NCBI GenBank assembly: GCA_000949895.1
Contig: JWIT01000028.1
Location: 52,046-116,045, forward strand
Length of the DNA stretch: 64,000 nt
Direction of reading: 5' to 3'
DNA from: Agrobacterium arsenijevicii
GTDB taxonomy: Bacteria > Pseudomonadota > Alphaproteobacteria > Rhizobiales > Rhizobiaceae
In this document: positions 25,151 to 34,673 of the stretch, one piece after another
How the letters are laid out: the number at the start of each line of letters is the position of its first letter
How positions within the stretch are numbered: the first letter of the stretch is position 1
The notes under the pieces: generated by a model
What the model was told of the DNA's origin: nothing
Seen by the model: the letters and a program-made list of their open reading frames with translations, nothing else
The model's database searches: none
Position numbers and translations under genes: made by a program

Positions 25151-28111
25151 ATGCGCAAACATGAACTTCTGACCGAGCATGAACGGCGACAGCTCTTATC
25201 CATTCCTGAAAACCGAGACGGCCTGGCTCGCCTCTACACCTTTGAGCCAGATGATCTCGACCTGATCCGGTATCGGCGCGAGGATCACAATAAGCTTGGC
25301 TTCGCCTTACAGCTTTGTACCCTTCGTCATCCAGGTGTGCCTTTGGCTCGAATCCTCGGCACGATCCCGGCTTCAATGGTTTCCTTCGTGGCAGAGCAGA
25401 TCGACGTTCGACCTGACGATCTAGCCAGCTATGGCCTTCGAAGCCAGACGATGACGGACCATGCGCGTGAAATAGCGCAGATGATGGGCATGCGGGCGGC
25501 CGAACGCGGTGATATCCCTACGATGATCGAAGCGGGAGCGGTCGCCGCGACGGCGACAGATAAGGGAATGCCGATCGCGATTCACATTGTCACGACATTG
25601 CGGCAGGCGGGCATCGTGCTTCCCACCATTTCGACAATCGAGAGAGCAGGAATTGCCGGAAGGGCGCGAGCTCGTAAACATGCCAGCCAGGAGCTTATCA
25701 GGGGCTTAAGTTCCCATCAGCTCGGCATGCTCGATAGCCTCGTTCAGATTGGTTCGAAGACTGGCCTGTCGTCTCTGGCGTGGCTGAAGGCCATGCCCGT
25801 TGCTGCGAAGGCCGACAACGTTCGCGATATTCTGGAACGTTTGTCCTTTGTCCGGGCGATCGGCATTCCGGCAGCCAACAGTATGGCCCTGCATCCCGAC
25901 CGGTATCGCCAATTTGTCCGTGAAGGGCGTATGTCGCCGTCCTATATGATCGAGCGCTACACCCTTTCACGACGGCGAGCGACATTGGTAGCATTCCTGA
26001 TCGACGCCGAAGAGCGCTTGACAGATGCCGCAATCGATATGGCGGACAAGCTGATCGGTTCTATGTTCACCCGCGCCAAGAACGCCAAGGCCCGAAGATA
26101 CGAGGCGACAGCCAAGGATGTGTCGCGATTGATGCGCCTGTTTCGAGGCACAATTGACGCGTTGGCGGATGCCATCGAGACTGACAGCGATCCGATCGAC
26201 ACCATCAATGCATCGGTCGGCTGGGCAAACCTGTTGCGAGCGCGCCAAGAGGTGGCAGAAATAGCGGACACTGCGGATCAGGATCCGCTGATTGTTGCCG
26301 CTAACCGATACGCGACATTGCGAAAATTTGCGCCGGCCCTGATCGAGGCGCTTGAGTTCAAGGCCGGAAGAGGCAGCGCGCGGACCGTTTCCGCTGTCAG
26401 GGTGCTTAGAGAGGCTCATCGAACGGGAAAACGCGAATTACCTGCCGACGCGCCTATGCCGTTCAAAAAGGATTGGCAGAAGATCGTGGTCGGCGCGGAC
26501 GGCAAGATCAATCGTAAGCTCTACGAGGTCGCGACACTCGCGCATCTGCGCAATAAGCTGCGGTCGGGCGACGTCTGGGTAGAGCGCTCATCGTCATATC
26601 GCCGCTTCGACAGCTATCTCCTGCCTCCGCAAATGGCGGCGCCAGTCGTCAAAGATTTAGGGCTGCCCGCATCTGCTGACGATTGGCTGGAGCAGCGGGG
26701 CCGGGAACTGGACTGGCGGCTGAAGCGGTTCTCAAAACGTCTCCAGAAAAATCAGGTTGAAGGCGTCAACTTCGATGGAAGCCGCCTGAGCATCACTCCT
26801 TTGAAATCAGTGGTGCCCGCGAGTGCGGAAACTCTGGTCAGCCAAATCGAAGGTATGATGCCGCGCATACGGATCACCGAGTTGCTGCACGAGGTCGCCG
26901 GTCAGACCGGCTTCCTTGGAGCGTTTACGAACCTGAGGACGGGACAGACATGCCCGAACGACAGTGCAATGCTGGCCGCAATCCTCGCCGATGCCACCAA
27001 TCTCGGCCTCTCCCGCATGGCCCGCGCCAGCGAAGGCATCACCCGAGATCAGTTGATATGGACCAAGGACGCCTACATTCGGGACGATACTTATACCGCC
27101 GCCTTATCAACGATCATCGATGCGCACCACCAGCTGCCGATCGCGTCGGTCTGGGGCGATGGCACGACTTCAAGCTCAGACGGTCAATTCTTCCGGGGTG
27201 GAAAGCGTGCAAAAACCGGCGGTGATGTGAATGCCCGATACGGCGTCGATCCGGGGTTCGGCTTTTATACCCATGTATCGGATCAGCATGGCCCTTACCA
27301 CGTGAAGGTCATCTCGGCCGCTACGCATGAAGCGCCCTATGTCCTCGACGGTTTGCTGCATCATGGCACGAGTCTCAATATCTCGGAGCACTACACCGAC
27401 ACTGGCGGAGCCACCGATCACGTCTTCGCTCTCTGCACTGCTCTGGGCTTCCGGTTTTGCCCGCGGCTGCGCGATTTCCCGGATCGACGTCTCATTCCGA
27501 TCGAGCCGACCGGCAGCTATCCGCACCTAGCGCCCCTTCTCGGAAAGAGGGTCCGCGCGGACATCATCCGAGAGCATTGGGATGATGTCCTGCGGCTCGT
27601 TGCCTCTCTGAAATCGGGCCACGTCGCACCTTCGGCCATGCTGCGAAAACTTGCTGCGTACGAGCGTCAGAACCAACTCGATGTCGCCCTTCAGGAAATC
27701 GGCAAGGTCGAGCGAACCCTGTTCATGCTGGATTGGCTGGAGAATCCGGCACTGCGCCAGCGTTGCCAGGCTGGCCTGAATAAAAGTGAGCAGCGTCATG
27801 TCCTTACGCAGGCTATCTGCACGTTCAGGCAGGGCCGTATCATCGATCGCAGCCATGAGGCCCAACAGTACCGCGCGTCCGGCCTTAACCTCGTCATCGC
27901 CGCGATCGTGTACTGGAATTCGACCTATATGGCCGACGCCCTTGCGCATATACGTTCGACCGGTAAGATCGTGGATGACGCGATGATGGCACATACCTCA
28001 CCCGTCGGATGGGAGCATATCGCATTCTCCGGCGACTTCCTCTGGGAGCAGGCCGCCAAAAGCAGGTCCCGGAAAACACTTGTCATCTCTGACGGAGCGC
28101 GGGCAGCCTGA
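25151..28111 (+). CDS. tnpA: Tn3-family transposase
   Basis: A 986-residue TnpA (DDE_Tnp_Tn3), full length. It starts MRKHELLTEHERRQLL, the usual N-terminal DUF4158 region. The catalytic part has SVWGDGTTSSSDGQFF (first Asp) and later motifs ending in NSTYMADALAH and HTSPVGWEHIAFSGDFLW, the typical C-terminus. ATG 25151 follows AGGGGTAGAG; the longer frame starts inside the res region. No internal stop is present, so it is probably active. Confidence 0.95.
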   Translation: MRKHELLTEHERRQLLSIPENRDGLARLYTFEPDDLDLIRYRREDHNKLGFALQLCTLRHPGVPLARILGTIPASMVSFVAEQIDVRPDDLASYGLRSQTMTDHAREIAQMMGMRAAERGDIPTMIEAGAVAATATDKGMPIAIHIVTTLRQAGIVLPTISTIERAGIAGRARARKHASQELIRGLSSHQLGMLDSLVQIGSKTGLSSLAWLKAMPVAAKADNVRDILERLSFVRAIGIPAANSMALHPDRYRQFVREGRMSPSYMIERYTLSRRRATLVAFLIDAEERLTDAAIDMADKLIGSMFTRAKNAKARRYEATAKDVSRLMRLFRGTIDALADAIETDSDPIDTINASVGWANLLRARQEVAEIADTADQDPLIVAANRYATLRKFAPALIEALEFKAGRGSARTVSAVRVLREAHRTGKRELPADAPMPFKKDWQKIVVGADGKINRKLYEVATLAHLRNKLRSGDVWVERSSSYRRFDSYLLPPQMAAPVVKDLGLPASADDWLEQRGRELDWRLKRFSKRLQKNQVEGVNFDGSRLSITPLKSVVPASAETLVSQIEGMMPRIRITELLHEVAGQTGFLGAFTNLRTGQTCPNDSAMLAAILADATNLGLSRMARASEGITRDQLIWTKDAYIRDDTYTAALSTIIDAHHQLPIASVWGDGTTSSSDGQFFRGGKRAKTGGDVNARYGVDPGFGFYTHVSDQHGPYHVKVISAATHEAPYVLDGLLHHGTSLNISEHYTDTGGATDHVFALCTALGFRFCPRLRDFPDRRLIPIEPTGSYPHLAPLLGKRVRADIIREHWDDVLRLVASLKSGHVAPSAMLRKLAAYERQNQLDVALQEIGKVERTLFMLDWLENPALRQRCQAGLNKSEQRHVLTQAICTFRQGRIIDRSHEAQQYRASGLNLVIAAIVYWNSTYMADALAHIRSTGKIVDDAMMAHTSPVGWEHIAFSGDFLWEQAAKSRSRKTLVISDGARAA

Positions 28112-28169
28112 GTGTTCTGTCCCTGTTCACGCCAACCGTTGTTCAGCGGGAAACCAACGCGATGCCCTC

Positions 28170-28339
28170 TTCTGGGGCGACGACTTTATCGTGCTGCCGA
28201 CCTTTATGCGAGCCAACGGCGCTCTCTTCCTCGAACACGTGATGCCAATTCTTTAGGATCGCGGCATTTTCCATAACGGCTGTACCGGCGGCCCCGACGC
28301 GAGACTTTTGCCCTGCCGCTCCCCAAAGCCAGTACGTGA
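28170..28339 (+). pseudogene. 3' remnant of an LLM monooxygenase gene, copy 2
   Basis: This has the same decayed tail as at 5866: WGDDFIVLPTFMRANGALFL, then EHVMPIL and the identical TAG in place of a Gln codon, followed by the same downstream frameshifted ending. Sharing the nonsense mutation shows that the fragment was copied after the gene had died. It begins 58 bases after the transposase stop. Confidence 0.65.
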
Positions 28340-28448
28340 TGGCCCGCGGCAAAAATTTTGCATTTGAATGACTTAGAAACTCACTTTGCTTCCTCGTGCC
28401 CATAAAAGAGAACAAGATTTCATGACTTTATACATAGATTTTATAGAC
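28170..28448 (+). repeat. ~275-bp direct repeat, copy 2
   Basis: Partner of 5866-6140, in the same orientation. Identity runs from TTCTGGGGCGACGAC to TATAGAC, with few substitutions. The 28449-28645 stretch between it and the permease gene holds AGACT-GGC-AGTCT and otherwise nothing recognised. Confidence 0.8.
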
Positions 28449-28645
28449 TGGCAGTCTCAGGCTCGTTTCAAGTCCATACCGTAAGGCACGCGGAAAACGA
28501 GGTTCACCCTACAATTGCGACGAGGAGGTTGGATGACAGCCAACGGTCTGTCCATTCTGGTGCGTTCAATTCGAGAGACGCCCCTCGGCTCTCATTTCCT
28601 GGATGCCAAACGCAACGTCGTGGCAGCCGGGAGGACGGAGGGATC

Positions 28646-29470
28646 GTGAGTAAGCAAGCTGTCTCTACCACCATTGGTCATTCAGTTCCGTCGCATCGCC
28701 CGTTCGCGCTCCTCTCTGCGTTCGCCGTTCGAGTGGGGCCGCTTGTGGCGCTCGTCACCGTTTGGCAGGTGGCATGTGATTTTGGAGCCGTGCGACCCGT
28801 GTTGCTGCCGGCCCCATCAACCATCGTTCGCACCATATGGGACATGACATTGAGTGGGGAGCTTGCCGAGCATGTGGCGGTAAGCAGCGCCCGTGTGCTC
28901 CAAGGGTTCGGCATCGCCGCTGTGCTCGCCCTCGCGCTTGGCATCGTTATGGGGCTCATCGGGCCCTTGAACCGGCTGGCTGATCTAATGGTGCAGGTGT
29001 TAAAACCCATCCCGCCTATTGCCTGGATCCCGCTGTCCATCCTGTGGTTCGGTATTGGGGAGGAGGCCAAAATTTTCATCATCGTCCTCGGCGCCTTTTT
29101 TCCCATTTTAGTAAGCACTCTTGACGCTGTCCATCAGACTGATGTCCGCTATGTGGAACTAGCTCGGGTGCTGGAAGTGCCACGGCTCAACTTCATCCGT
29201 CAGGTGATGATCCCCGGCGCCCTGCCGCAGATCATGTCGGGGCTCAGGCTCGGCATCACCATGTCTTGGATGTGTGTTGTGGCAGCCGAGCTGATCGCAG
29301 CTTCGAGTGGCATCGGATTCCTCATCATGGACGGCCGCGTAATGTCGAATGCCAGCGTTGTGCTTGCGGGAATGATTACCCTCGGCGTCCTTGGCAAGCT
29401 GACCGACGATGCCTTACGCTTCGCTGAGCGACGTCTGGTGCGCTGGCGCGCCGGCTTTAGCGGGTTATGA
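28646..29470 (+). CDS. sulfonate/taurine-type ABC permease (SsuC/TauC-like)
   Basis: A permease of about 274 residues with six membrane segments. Typical SsuC strings are VLLPAPSTIVRTIWDM, PPIAWIPLSILWFGIGEEAKIFIIVLGAFFPIL and the ATPase-contacting loop ELARVLEVPRLNFIRQVMIPGA. I choose GTG 28646, preceded by GACGGAGGG; the frame is open to 28529 but the upstream residues are not family-like. It overlaps or abuts the ATPase gene and is the first of five or more co-directional genes. Confidence 0.85.
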   Translation: MSKQAVSTTIGHSVPSHRPFALLSAFAVRVGPLVALVTVWQVACDFGAVRPVLLPAPSTIVRTIWDMTLSGELAEHVAVSSARVLQGFGIAAVLALALGIVMGLIGPLNRLADLMVQVLKPIPPIAWIPLSILWFGIGEEAKIFIIVLGAFFPILVSTLDAVHQTDVRYVELARVLEVPRLNFIRQVMIPGALPQIMSGLRLGITMSWMCVVAAELIAASSGIGFLIMDGRVMSNASVVLAGMITLGVLGKLTDDALRFAERRLVRWRAGFSGL

Positions 29471-29478
29471 GGGGTGAT

Positions 29479-30270
29479 ATGACCGCTGCCGCATTCCCTG
29501 CAACACCCCCCGCCGCTACCGATCATACGCTGCTGGTCCAGGGCGTCTCCAAAAGCTTCAGTCGGCCTGACGGGTCGGAAGTGCGTGCTCTGGACCATGT
29601 GGATCTCGTTGTACGGGACGGCAGCGTCACCTGCATTATCGGTGCAAGCGGCTGCGGCAAGAGTACCCTGTTGCGCATCGTCGCTGGCTTGGAACCACAG
29701 TTCGGCGGGACGGTGCTGCTGGGCGGTCGGCCGCTGAAGGGACCGGGCCTCGACCGAGGCATCGTGTTCCAGGACCACCGCCTCGTTCCCTGGATGACGG
29801 TGGAGGCGAACATCGCCTTCAGTCTCCACCGTTTGCCCAAGGCGGAGCAGCGGCGAGTCGTGACTGAGAAGTTGAAGCTGGTGGGCCTTGAAGGATTTGG
29901 GCGGTCCTATCCGCACCAACTGTCCGGTGGTATGGCGCAGCGCGTCGCCATCGCGCGCGCGCTTGCGCACCAGCCGGAGTTGCTGCTGCTGGACGAGCCC
30001 TTCGGTGCGCTCGATGCGCTGACCCGCCTCCAGATGCAGGACGAGGTGCTGCGCATCCGCCATACTGACAATCTGACCACCGTGCTCATCACACATGACA
30101 TCGAGGAGGCCATCTATCTCGCAGACGAGATCGTGGTGTTCTCTGATCGTCCCGGCCGTGTACGGGCGCGGTTTACCGTGGAGCTGCCCCATCCGCGCGA
30201 CCGCGGCGATCCCGCCTTCGCCCGTCTGCGCCATGAGTTGCATGCCCAGTTTTTCCACCACCGCAATTAG
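29479..30270 (+). CDS. sulfonate/taurine-type ABC ATPase (SsuB/TauB-like)
   Basis: A single nucleotide-binding-domain ATPase of 263 residues. Walker A is GASGCGKST, the Q-loop is RGIVFQDHRLVPW, the signature LSGGMAQRVAIARAL, Walker B LLLLDEPFGALDAL, and the switch His is in LITHDIEEA. An ATG at 29467 overlaps the permease stop (ATGA). The ATG at 29479 has GAGGGG at the right distance and is preferred. It energises the SsuC-like permease. Confidence 0.88.
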   Translation: MTAAAFPATPPAATDHTLLVQGVSKSFSRPDGSEVRALDHVDLVVRDGSVTCIIGASGCGKSTLLRIVAGLEPQFGGTVLLGGRPLKGPGLDRGIVFQDHRLVPWMTVEANIAFSLHRLPKAEQRRVVTEKLKLVGLEGFGRSYPHQLSGGMAQRVAIARALAHQPELLLLDEPFGALDALTRLQMQDEVLRIRHTDNLTTVLITHDIEEAIYLADEIVVFSDRPGRVRARFTVELPHPRDRGDPAFARLRHELHAQFFHHRN

Positions 30271-30296
30271 CTCATTTTGAAAGAAAGTCGTCCAAG

Positions 30297-31256
30297 ATGC
30301 TAAAAAACATTGCCAAAACTGCCACTGCCTTGGTCGCCGCCGCACTTCTCTGGTCCGGTTCCGCTGCAGCGGAGACCGTAAACATTGGATTCATGCCGTT
30401 CGTGCCTTATTCCGCCATCCTGCTGGCCAAACAAAAAGGTTGGGTAGATGAGGAGTTTACCAAGGCCGGCTTGAAGGACGTGGAGGTAAAGTGGCACCAG
30501 TTCGCGGGCGGTCCGCCGGTGAACGAGGCCTTCGCCTCGGGCGCTCTCGACATTGCCGCGCTGGGCGACACGCCCTCCCTCATCGCCTTCGCCAATGGCA
30601 TCGATACTCGCCTTGTGGGCCTCGCCTGCAAGGGGGCCGAGGCTGAGGCGCTGATAGTGCTCAAGGACAGTTCGGTGAAGACAGTGAAAGACTTGAAGGG
30701 CAAGAAGGTCGCCACCCTGCGCGGCGGCAATGTACATGAGCTGCTGGTACTGGTGCTGGCCGAGGCCGGCCTGAAGATTTCCGACGTGGAGTTTCTCAAT
30801 CTTGGCCTGCAGGACATGGGCATCGCCCTCACCAAGGGCGACGTCGATGCCGTCCTGGTGTGGGAACCGCTACTTACCAAATTGGACAGCGAGGGTGTCT
30901 CGCGTACCCTGCGAGACGGCGCCGGCCTGAAGAGTAACCTCAACCCGATAGTCGCCTTAGGCAGCTTCGCCGCCAAGCATCCGGATGTGCTGAAGGCATA
31001 TTTGCAGGCGGTAAAGCGCGGGGCCGAGGCATTGCGCTCTGATCCGGCCGGTTCAGCCCAGGTCCTCGCGCCGGTAGTAGGCCTGACGCCAAAGCAGACT
31101 GAGCTCGCCTTCTCCCGTTTCGAGTGGAAACCGACCGTAACCGAGGCGGACCAGGCAGAGCTGGCGGATTCCGTGAAGTTCCTCCTGGACAACCACTTCA
31201 TCAGGCAAACCTTCGAAGTATCCAACTTCGCGGATCAGGCCTTTTTCAATTTCTAA
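30297..31256 (+). CDS. sulfonate/aliphatic-type binding protein (SsuA/TauA-like)
   Basis: A 319-residue periplasmic protein with a Sec signal (MLKNIAKTATALVAAALLW, cleavage near AAA-ET). It has the NMT1/THI5-like fold of SsuA: NIGFMPFVPYSAILLAKQKG, then NEAFASGALDIAALGDTP and VLVWEPLL. It delivers substrate to the permease encoded just upstream. The substrate is not deducible; sulfonates, taurine, nitriles and thiamine precursors are all bound by this superfamily. The monooxygenases downstream favour an organosulfur compound. Confidence 0.85.
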   Translation: MLKNIAKTATALVAAALLWSGSAAAETVNIGFMPFVPYSAILLAKQKGWVDEEFTKAGLKDVEVKWHQFAGGPPVNEAFASGALDIAALGDTPSLIAFANGIDTRLVGLACKGAEAEALIVLKDSSVKTVKDLKGKKVATLRGGNVHELLVLVLAEAGLKISDVEFLNLGLQDMGIALTKGDVDAVLVWEPLLTKLDSEGVSRTLRDGAGLKSNLNPIVALGSFAAKHPDVLKAYLQAVKRGAEALRSDPAGSAQVLAPVVGLTPKQTELAFSRFEWKPTVTEADQAELADSVKFLLDNHFIRQTFEVSNFADQAFFNF

Positions 31257-31460
31257 CGCGAGGCAGAGGATGCCGAGAAAATCAGGTCAAATGCGTTTCT
31301 TATGAATACCACCGGTCACCTCGTTCCGAGGCTTTGGCGGCATCCGGAGGATCAGACCCGGGAACTATTGCGATCTTGATTTTTCGACCAAAAACGCACG
31401 TTCACGCAACTTGGGTCTGGCTCAGCAACACGAACACGCGTTCAGCGAAATGAGAAGGGT

Positions 31461-32342
31461 ATGTTGATGGGCGTTCGCCAAGTATTCGGTCTTGGGCTGA
31501 TGATATCAGACCCAATCACTACGGCAGATCTTGTTTCGGTCGCCCGAACGGCTGAAAAGGCTGGGTTCACGACACTGACTATCGGGGGCAGGGAAACCAT
31601 CCTGGATCCAACAACAATCCTGGCCGCGCTGGCGGCCAGGACCGAGCAGATCGGGCTGGTTGCGGCGGTGAACGTCGATACGGCTCTGCCTTATGATTTT
31701 GCACGCCGTCTGGCGTCTCTTGATCACCTCTCGAGTGGACGGGCAGGCTGGAAGCCATATTCGACTGCCGATGAGCCTGAAGAAGCCCGGATCGCGGAGT
31801 TCGTGCATGCCGTCAGCCACCTCCTGGACAGCTGGGATGACGATGCCGCCCTTTACGACAAGGAGAGTGGAATTTATGTCGACATCAGCAAGGTTCATCG
31901 GCTCGATCACATCGGGGAATATTATAGGGTAGCTGGCCCGCTCGATATACCGCGCGCCCCTCAAGGTCGACCGGTCCTGGTTCGAGAGGTCCTCGCTGCC
32001 GATCTTGCCGAAGGCGCATGGCCCACGGCGGACATCATTGAAATCGTTCCGGTCCCCGGTCAGAGCACGAACAAGCCCCTCGCACCTCGTGCCGAGGGAA
32101 ATACCACCCTTCTAAGTATCGTTGCAGACACTGACGATCTCGCGTCGATGCATGCACTGCTCAACGATGGGGACGTTGATGGAGCGACTGTCCGTGTAGC
32201 GCCACGGATCGATGCCGTCGCGCGGGCGGCGAGAGATATTGGGTTATGGTCAAAGCCGCGCGGAAGCAATTTGCGTGACACGCTTGGGTTATCTCGTCCG
32301 GAAAGCCTGTTTTCCCTTAGAAGAAATGGAGTTTCCGCATGA
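31461..32342 (+). CDS. compact LLM-class flavin oxidoreductase
   Basis: A 293-residue relative of NtaA/DszA enzymes, about 130-150 residues shorter than its neighbours. The N-terminal half is family-like (LASLDHLSSGRAGWKPYST, then IGEYYRVAGPLDIPRAPQGRPVLV), and the C-terminus keeps the end motif SNLRDTLGLSRP. The middle segment, where relatives have the QAGSS and adjacent barrel strands, is replaced or lost. It may be a regulatory or accessory partner of the full-length enzyme it overlaps, or a decaying paralogue. Start ATG 31461 follows GAGAAGGG, 204 bases after the binding protein; nothing was recognised in that gap. Confidence 0.7.
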   Translation: MLMGVRQVFGLGLMISDPITTADLVSVARTAEKAGFTTLTIGGRETILDPTTILAALAARTEQIGLVAAVNVDTALPYDFARRLASLDHLSSGRAGWKPYSTADEPEEARIAEFVHAVSHLLDSWDDDAALYDKESGIYVDISKVHRLDHIGEYYRVAGPLDIPRAPQGRPVLVREVLAADLAEGAWPTADIIEIVPVPGQSTNKPLAPRAEGNTTLLSIVADTDDLASMHALLNDGDVDGATVRVAPRIDAVARAARDIGLWSKPRGSNLRDTLGLSRPESLFSLRRNGVSA

Positions 32343-33586
32343 CCAGCCGTCCTCTCGCTCTTCTGGTCAATCCCCTGCTGTGCGGCCACCACGAGGCAGC
32401 CTGGCGGACGGAACGCGCACAGCCCGAGCGGATTCACAGTCTCGATTACTTCCAGCAACTCGCCCGGACTGCCGAACGTGGACGATTCGACGCCGTGTTC
32501 ATGGCCGACTTTTTCATCTTCAATCCTGCGGTCATGTACAGCCCGCGTTGGGAAGTCGAGCCCGTCACGCTCTTGTCTGCGGTCGCTCAAGCAACCGAGA
32601 ATCTCGGTTTCATCGCCACGGGCTCGGCGATCTTCTCCGATCCGGTTGAGGTCGCCCGGGTCTTTTCGACCTTCGACCATGCCACGGGAGGCCGCGCTGC
32701 CTGGAACATCGTGACCTCGGGCGAGCCGGCGGCCGGTGCCAACTACGGCCTCGATAAGCCGATCCCCCATGCCGAGCGCTATGAATTGGGCGCGCGCAAC
32801 ACAGAACAGGTGCTCGCATACTGGGACGGCGCACCGGTCCCCGACAATGTTGCACCGATTGCCCGTCCGGTCCAGGGCCGCCCGGTTCTGGTGCAGGCCG
32901 GGTCTTCCGCCACGGGGCGAGATTTCGCGGCCCGTTTCGCCGAACTGGTGTTTAGCGCCCAATGGAATTTCGAAGCTGGCAGGGACTTCAGAAATGACCT
33001 TAGGCGCCGCGCCGTGACGCATGGCCGAAACCCCGATGATGTGCGTCTTATCCTGGGCCTCAGCTTTGTCATCGGCTCCACCGAGGCAGAGGCCCGCAGC
33101 AAGAAGAAGGCGCTTGACGACTTGATCCTGCCCCACGCCTCACATGGCTGGTTACAGAGTTTCGGTATCGACCTGACCGCGTTCGATTTCGACGAGCCCC
33201 TGCCGCGGACACTCGGGAACATCGATCTGTATGAGGGCATCAAGAGCCGCTTTTCGGTCATTTCATCCCTGGTTGACAGCACATCGCCACTAACCATCCG
33301 GCAACTGGCCAGCGCCTTGGCCGGAAGCCGCGGCCATCATCTTGTTATCGGCACGCCGGAACAAATCGCTGATGCGGCAGAAACCTGGTTTGTGGGAGGG
33401 GCGACGGACGGATTTATGGTGATGCCCCATGAATTGCCTGCGGAATTCGAGTTGTTTGTGGACGAGGTCATCCCGATCCTGCGTCGTCGAGGCCTCGTGG
33501 ATCGCGATTATCGTGGACATACGCTTCGCGAGAACCTTGGGCTGCCCATCAGCCCGCCCGCGCCGTCATGGGCATTCCAGACATGA
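32339..33586 (+). CDS. LLM-class monooxygenase, NtaA/SnaA/DszA family
   Basis: A 415-residue full-length enzyme: FDHATGGRAAWNIVTSGEPA, HAERYELGARNTEQVLAYW, GRPVLVQAGSSATGRDFAARF, and the ending IPILRRRGLVDRDYRG then TLRENLGLP. The ATG overlaps the stop of the compact LLM gene (ATGA), so the two are co-translated. FMNH2-dependent oxidation of a compound imported by the SsuABC-like system is the likely role. The second family motif is somewhat shortened compared with the 20461 enzyme. Confidence 0.87.
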   Translation: MTSRPLALLVNPLLCGHHEAAWRTERAQPERIHSLDYFQQLARTAERGRFDAVFMADFFIFNPAVMYSPRWEVEPVTLLSAVAQATENLGFIATGSAIFSDPVEVARVFSTFDHATGGRAAWNIVTSGEPAAGANYGLDKPIPHAERYELGARNTEQVLAYWDGAPVPDNVAPIARPVQGRPVLVQAGSSATGRDFAARFAELVFSAQWNFEAGRDFRNDLRRRAVTHGRNPDDVRLILGLSFVIGSTEAEARSKKKALDDLILPHASHGWLQSFGIDLTAFDFDEPLPRTLGNIDLYEGIKSRFSVISSLVDSTSPLTIRQLASALAGSRGHHLVIGTPEQIADAAETWFVGGATDGFMVMPHELPAEFELFVDEVIPILRRRGLVDRDYRGHTLRENLGLPISPPAPSWAFQT

Positions 33587-33743
33587 ATATCGAACAGGGT
33601 TCCACCGGACAGCGGCGGCAAGATAGCTGTCGCAATTCCGAGCATGTTCGGGATACGCACGTCTTTAAAGACCTGTCAGTCGATTACGGACTTGCAAGCG
33701 GCGTGCAGGGCTCGCGTTCGCATCCCATGATGGTGGGCCTGTC

Positions 33744-34514
33744 ATGACATATCCTTCGCAAATCCCCAACATCTCGACGCTGTTTGACCTTTCCGGTCGG
33801 AGGGCCGTCATCACGGGCGGCGCTCGGGGGATCGGGCGCGCTATCGCTGACGGCTTCTTAGAAGTGGGAGCTGATGTCGTCTGCATCGACCGTGGATGGG
33901 AAAGCTCTGACCTCCCGGCCGATAACCGGCAGATTGTCACGGCCGATCTTAGCGACCGTAGCGACCTGAAGCGCGGATTCGATGAAGCTGTGGAGCGACT
34001 GGGGGGCCAGATCGATGTCCTTGTCAACAACGCAGGCATCTGGGACGACACGCCGTCGCTCGATATGGAGCTTGAGATGTGGGACAGGATCATCGAGGTC
34101 AATCTGACTGCGGCCTTCGCGCTGAGCAGGCATGCAGCCAGGCTGATGCTTCCCCGAGGCCGCGGACGAATAATAAACATTGGCTCCATCCGCAGTCTGA
34201 GGGGAGGCCACAATGCGGCTGCCTATGCAGCCAGCAAGGGAGGGATCGCCTTGCTCACTCAGACCTTGTCGAACGAATGGGCACCTTCAGGACTAAGGGT
34301 CAATGCCATAGCGCCCGGCGCTATGGTCACCGCCCTGACTGAAAAGCTGCGCCACGATCCTGAAGTGGTCACCCGCTTCATCGAGCGCATCCCTGCCAGA
34401 AGATGGGGATCGCCCGCCGATGTGGCGGGCCTGGCGATCTTCCTGGCCAGCGACGCCTCCGATTATGTCACTGGTGCAATCATCCCCTGCGACGGGGGGT
34501 TCCTTGCCGGTTAA
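33744..34514 (+). CDS. short-chain dehydrogenase/reductase
   Basis: A 256-residue classical SDR. The cofactor motif TGGARGIGRA is at ~25-34, NNAG at ~95, the catalytic Ser in INIGSIRSL and YAASK at ~160-164, and it ends CDGGFLAG. It most likely oxidises an alcohol or reduces a carbonyl with NAD(P). It lies 157 bases after the LLM gene on the same strand; that gap contains no gene I recognise. Confidence 0.88.
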   Translation: MTYPSQIPNISTLFDLSGRRAVITGGARGIGRAIADGFLEVGADVVCIDRGWESSDLPADNRQIVTADLSDRSDLKRGFDEAVERLGGQIDVLVNNAGIWDDTPSLDMELEMWDRIIEVNLTAAFALSRHAARLMLPRGRGRIINIGSIRSLRGGHNAAAYAASKGGIALLTQTLSNEWAPSGLRVNAIAPGAMVTALTEKLRHDPEVVTRFIERIPARRWGSPADVAGLAIFLASDASDYVTGAIIPCDGGFLAG

Positions 34515-34673
34515 TCGAGCGAAACACGTTTTTCTGGAAAAGCAGAGACCGGACCAAAGGAAAACAGGAACTGATGAAGTGGTCTCAATCCACGCAGCGC
34601 TGGCTCGTTCGGGGCGAAACGGTTCAACAGGGACGCCGGTAAAGTTTCATTCTCAACACGTGGGAAGAAAATC

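Larger units (their letters stand above)
24398..28140 (+). mobile_element. Tn3-family transposon core, ends not defined
   Basis: The resolvase, res region and full-length transposase form a Tn3-type transposition module. I could not find a matching pair of ~38-bp terminal inverted repeats in the ~60 bases outside either gene. The ends given are therefore only the nearest limits, and one end may have been lost. A decayed repeat begins 30 bases to the right. folD lies 40 bases to the left and could be inside or outside the element. Confidence 0.6.

Noticed and set aside
29200..30345. A 381-residue minus-strand ORF antisense to the SsuB-like gene
   Set aside because: Shadow of a gene with all ABC ATPase motifs.
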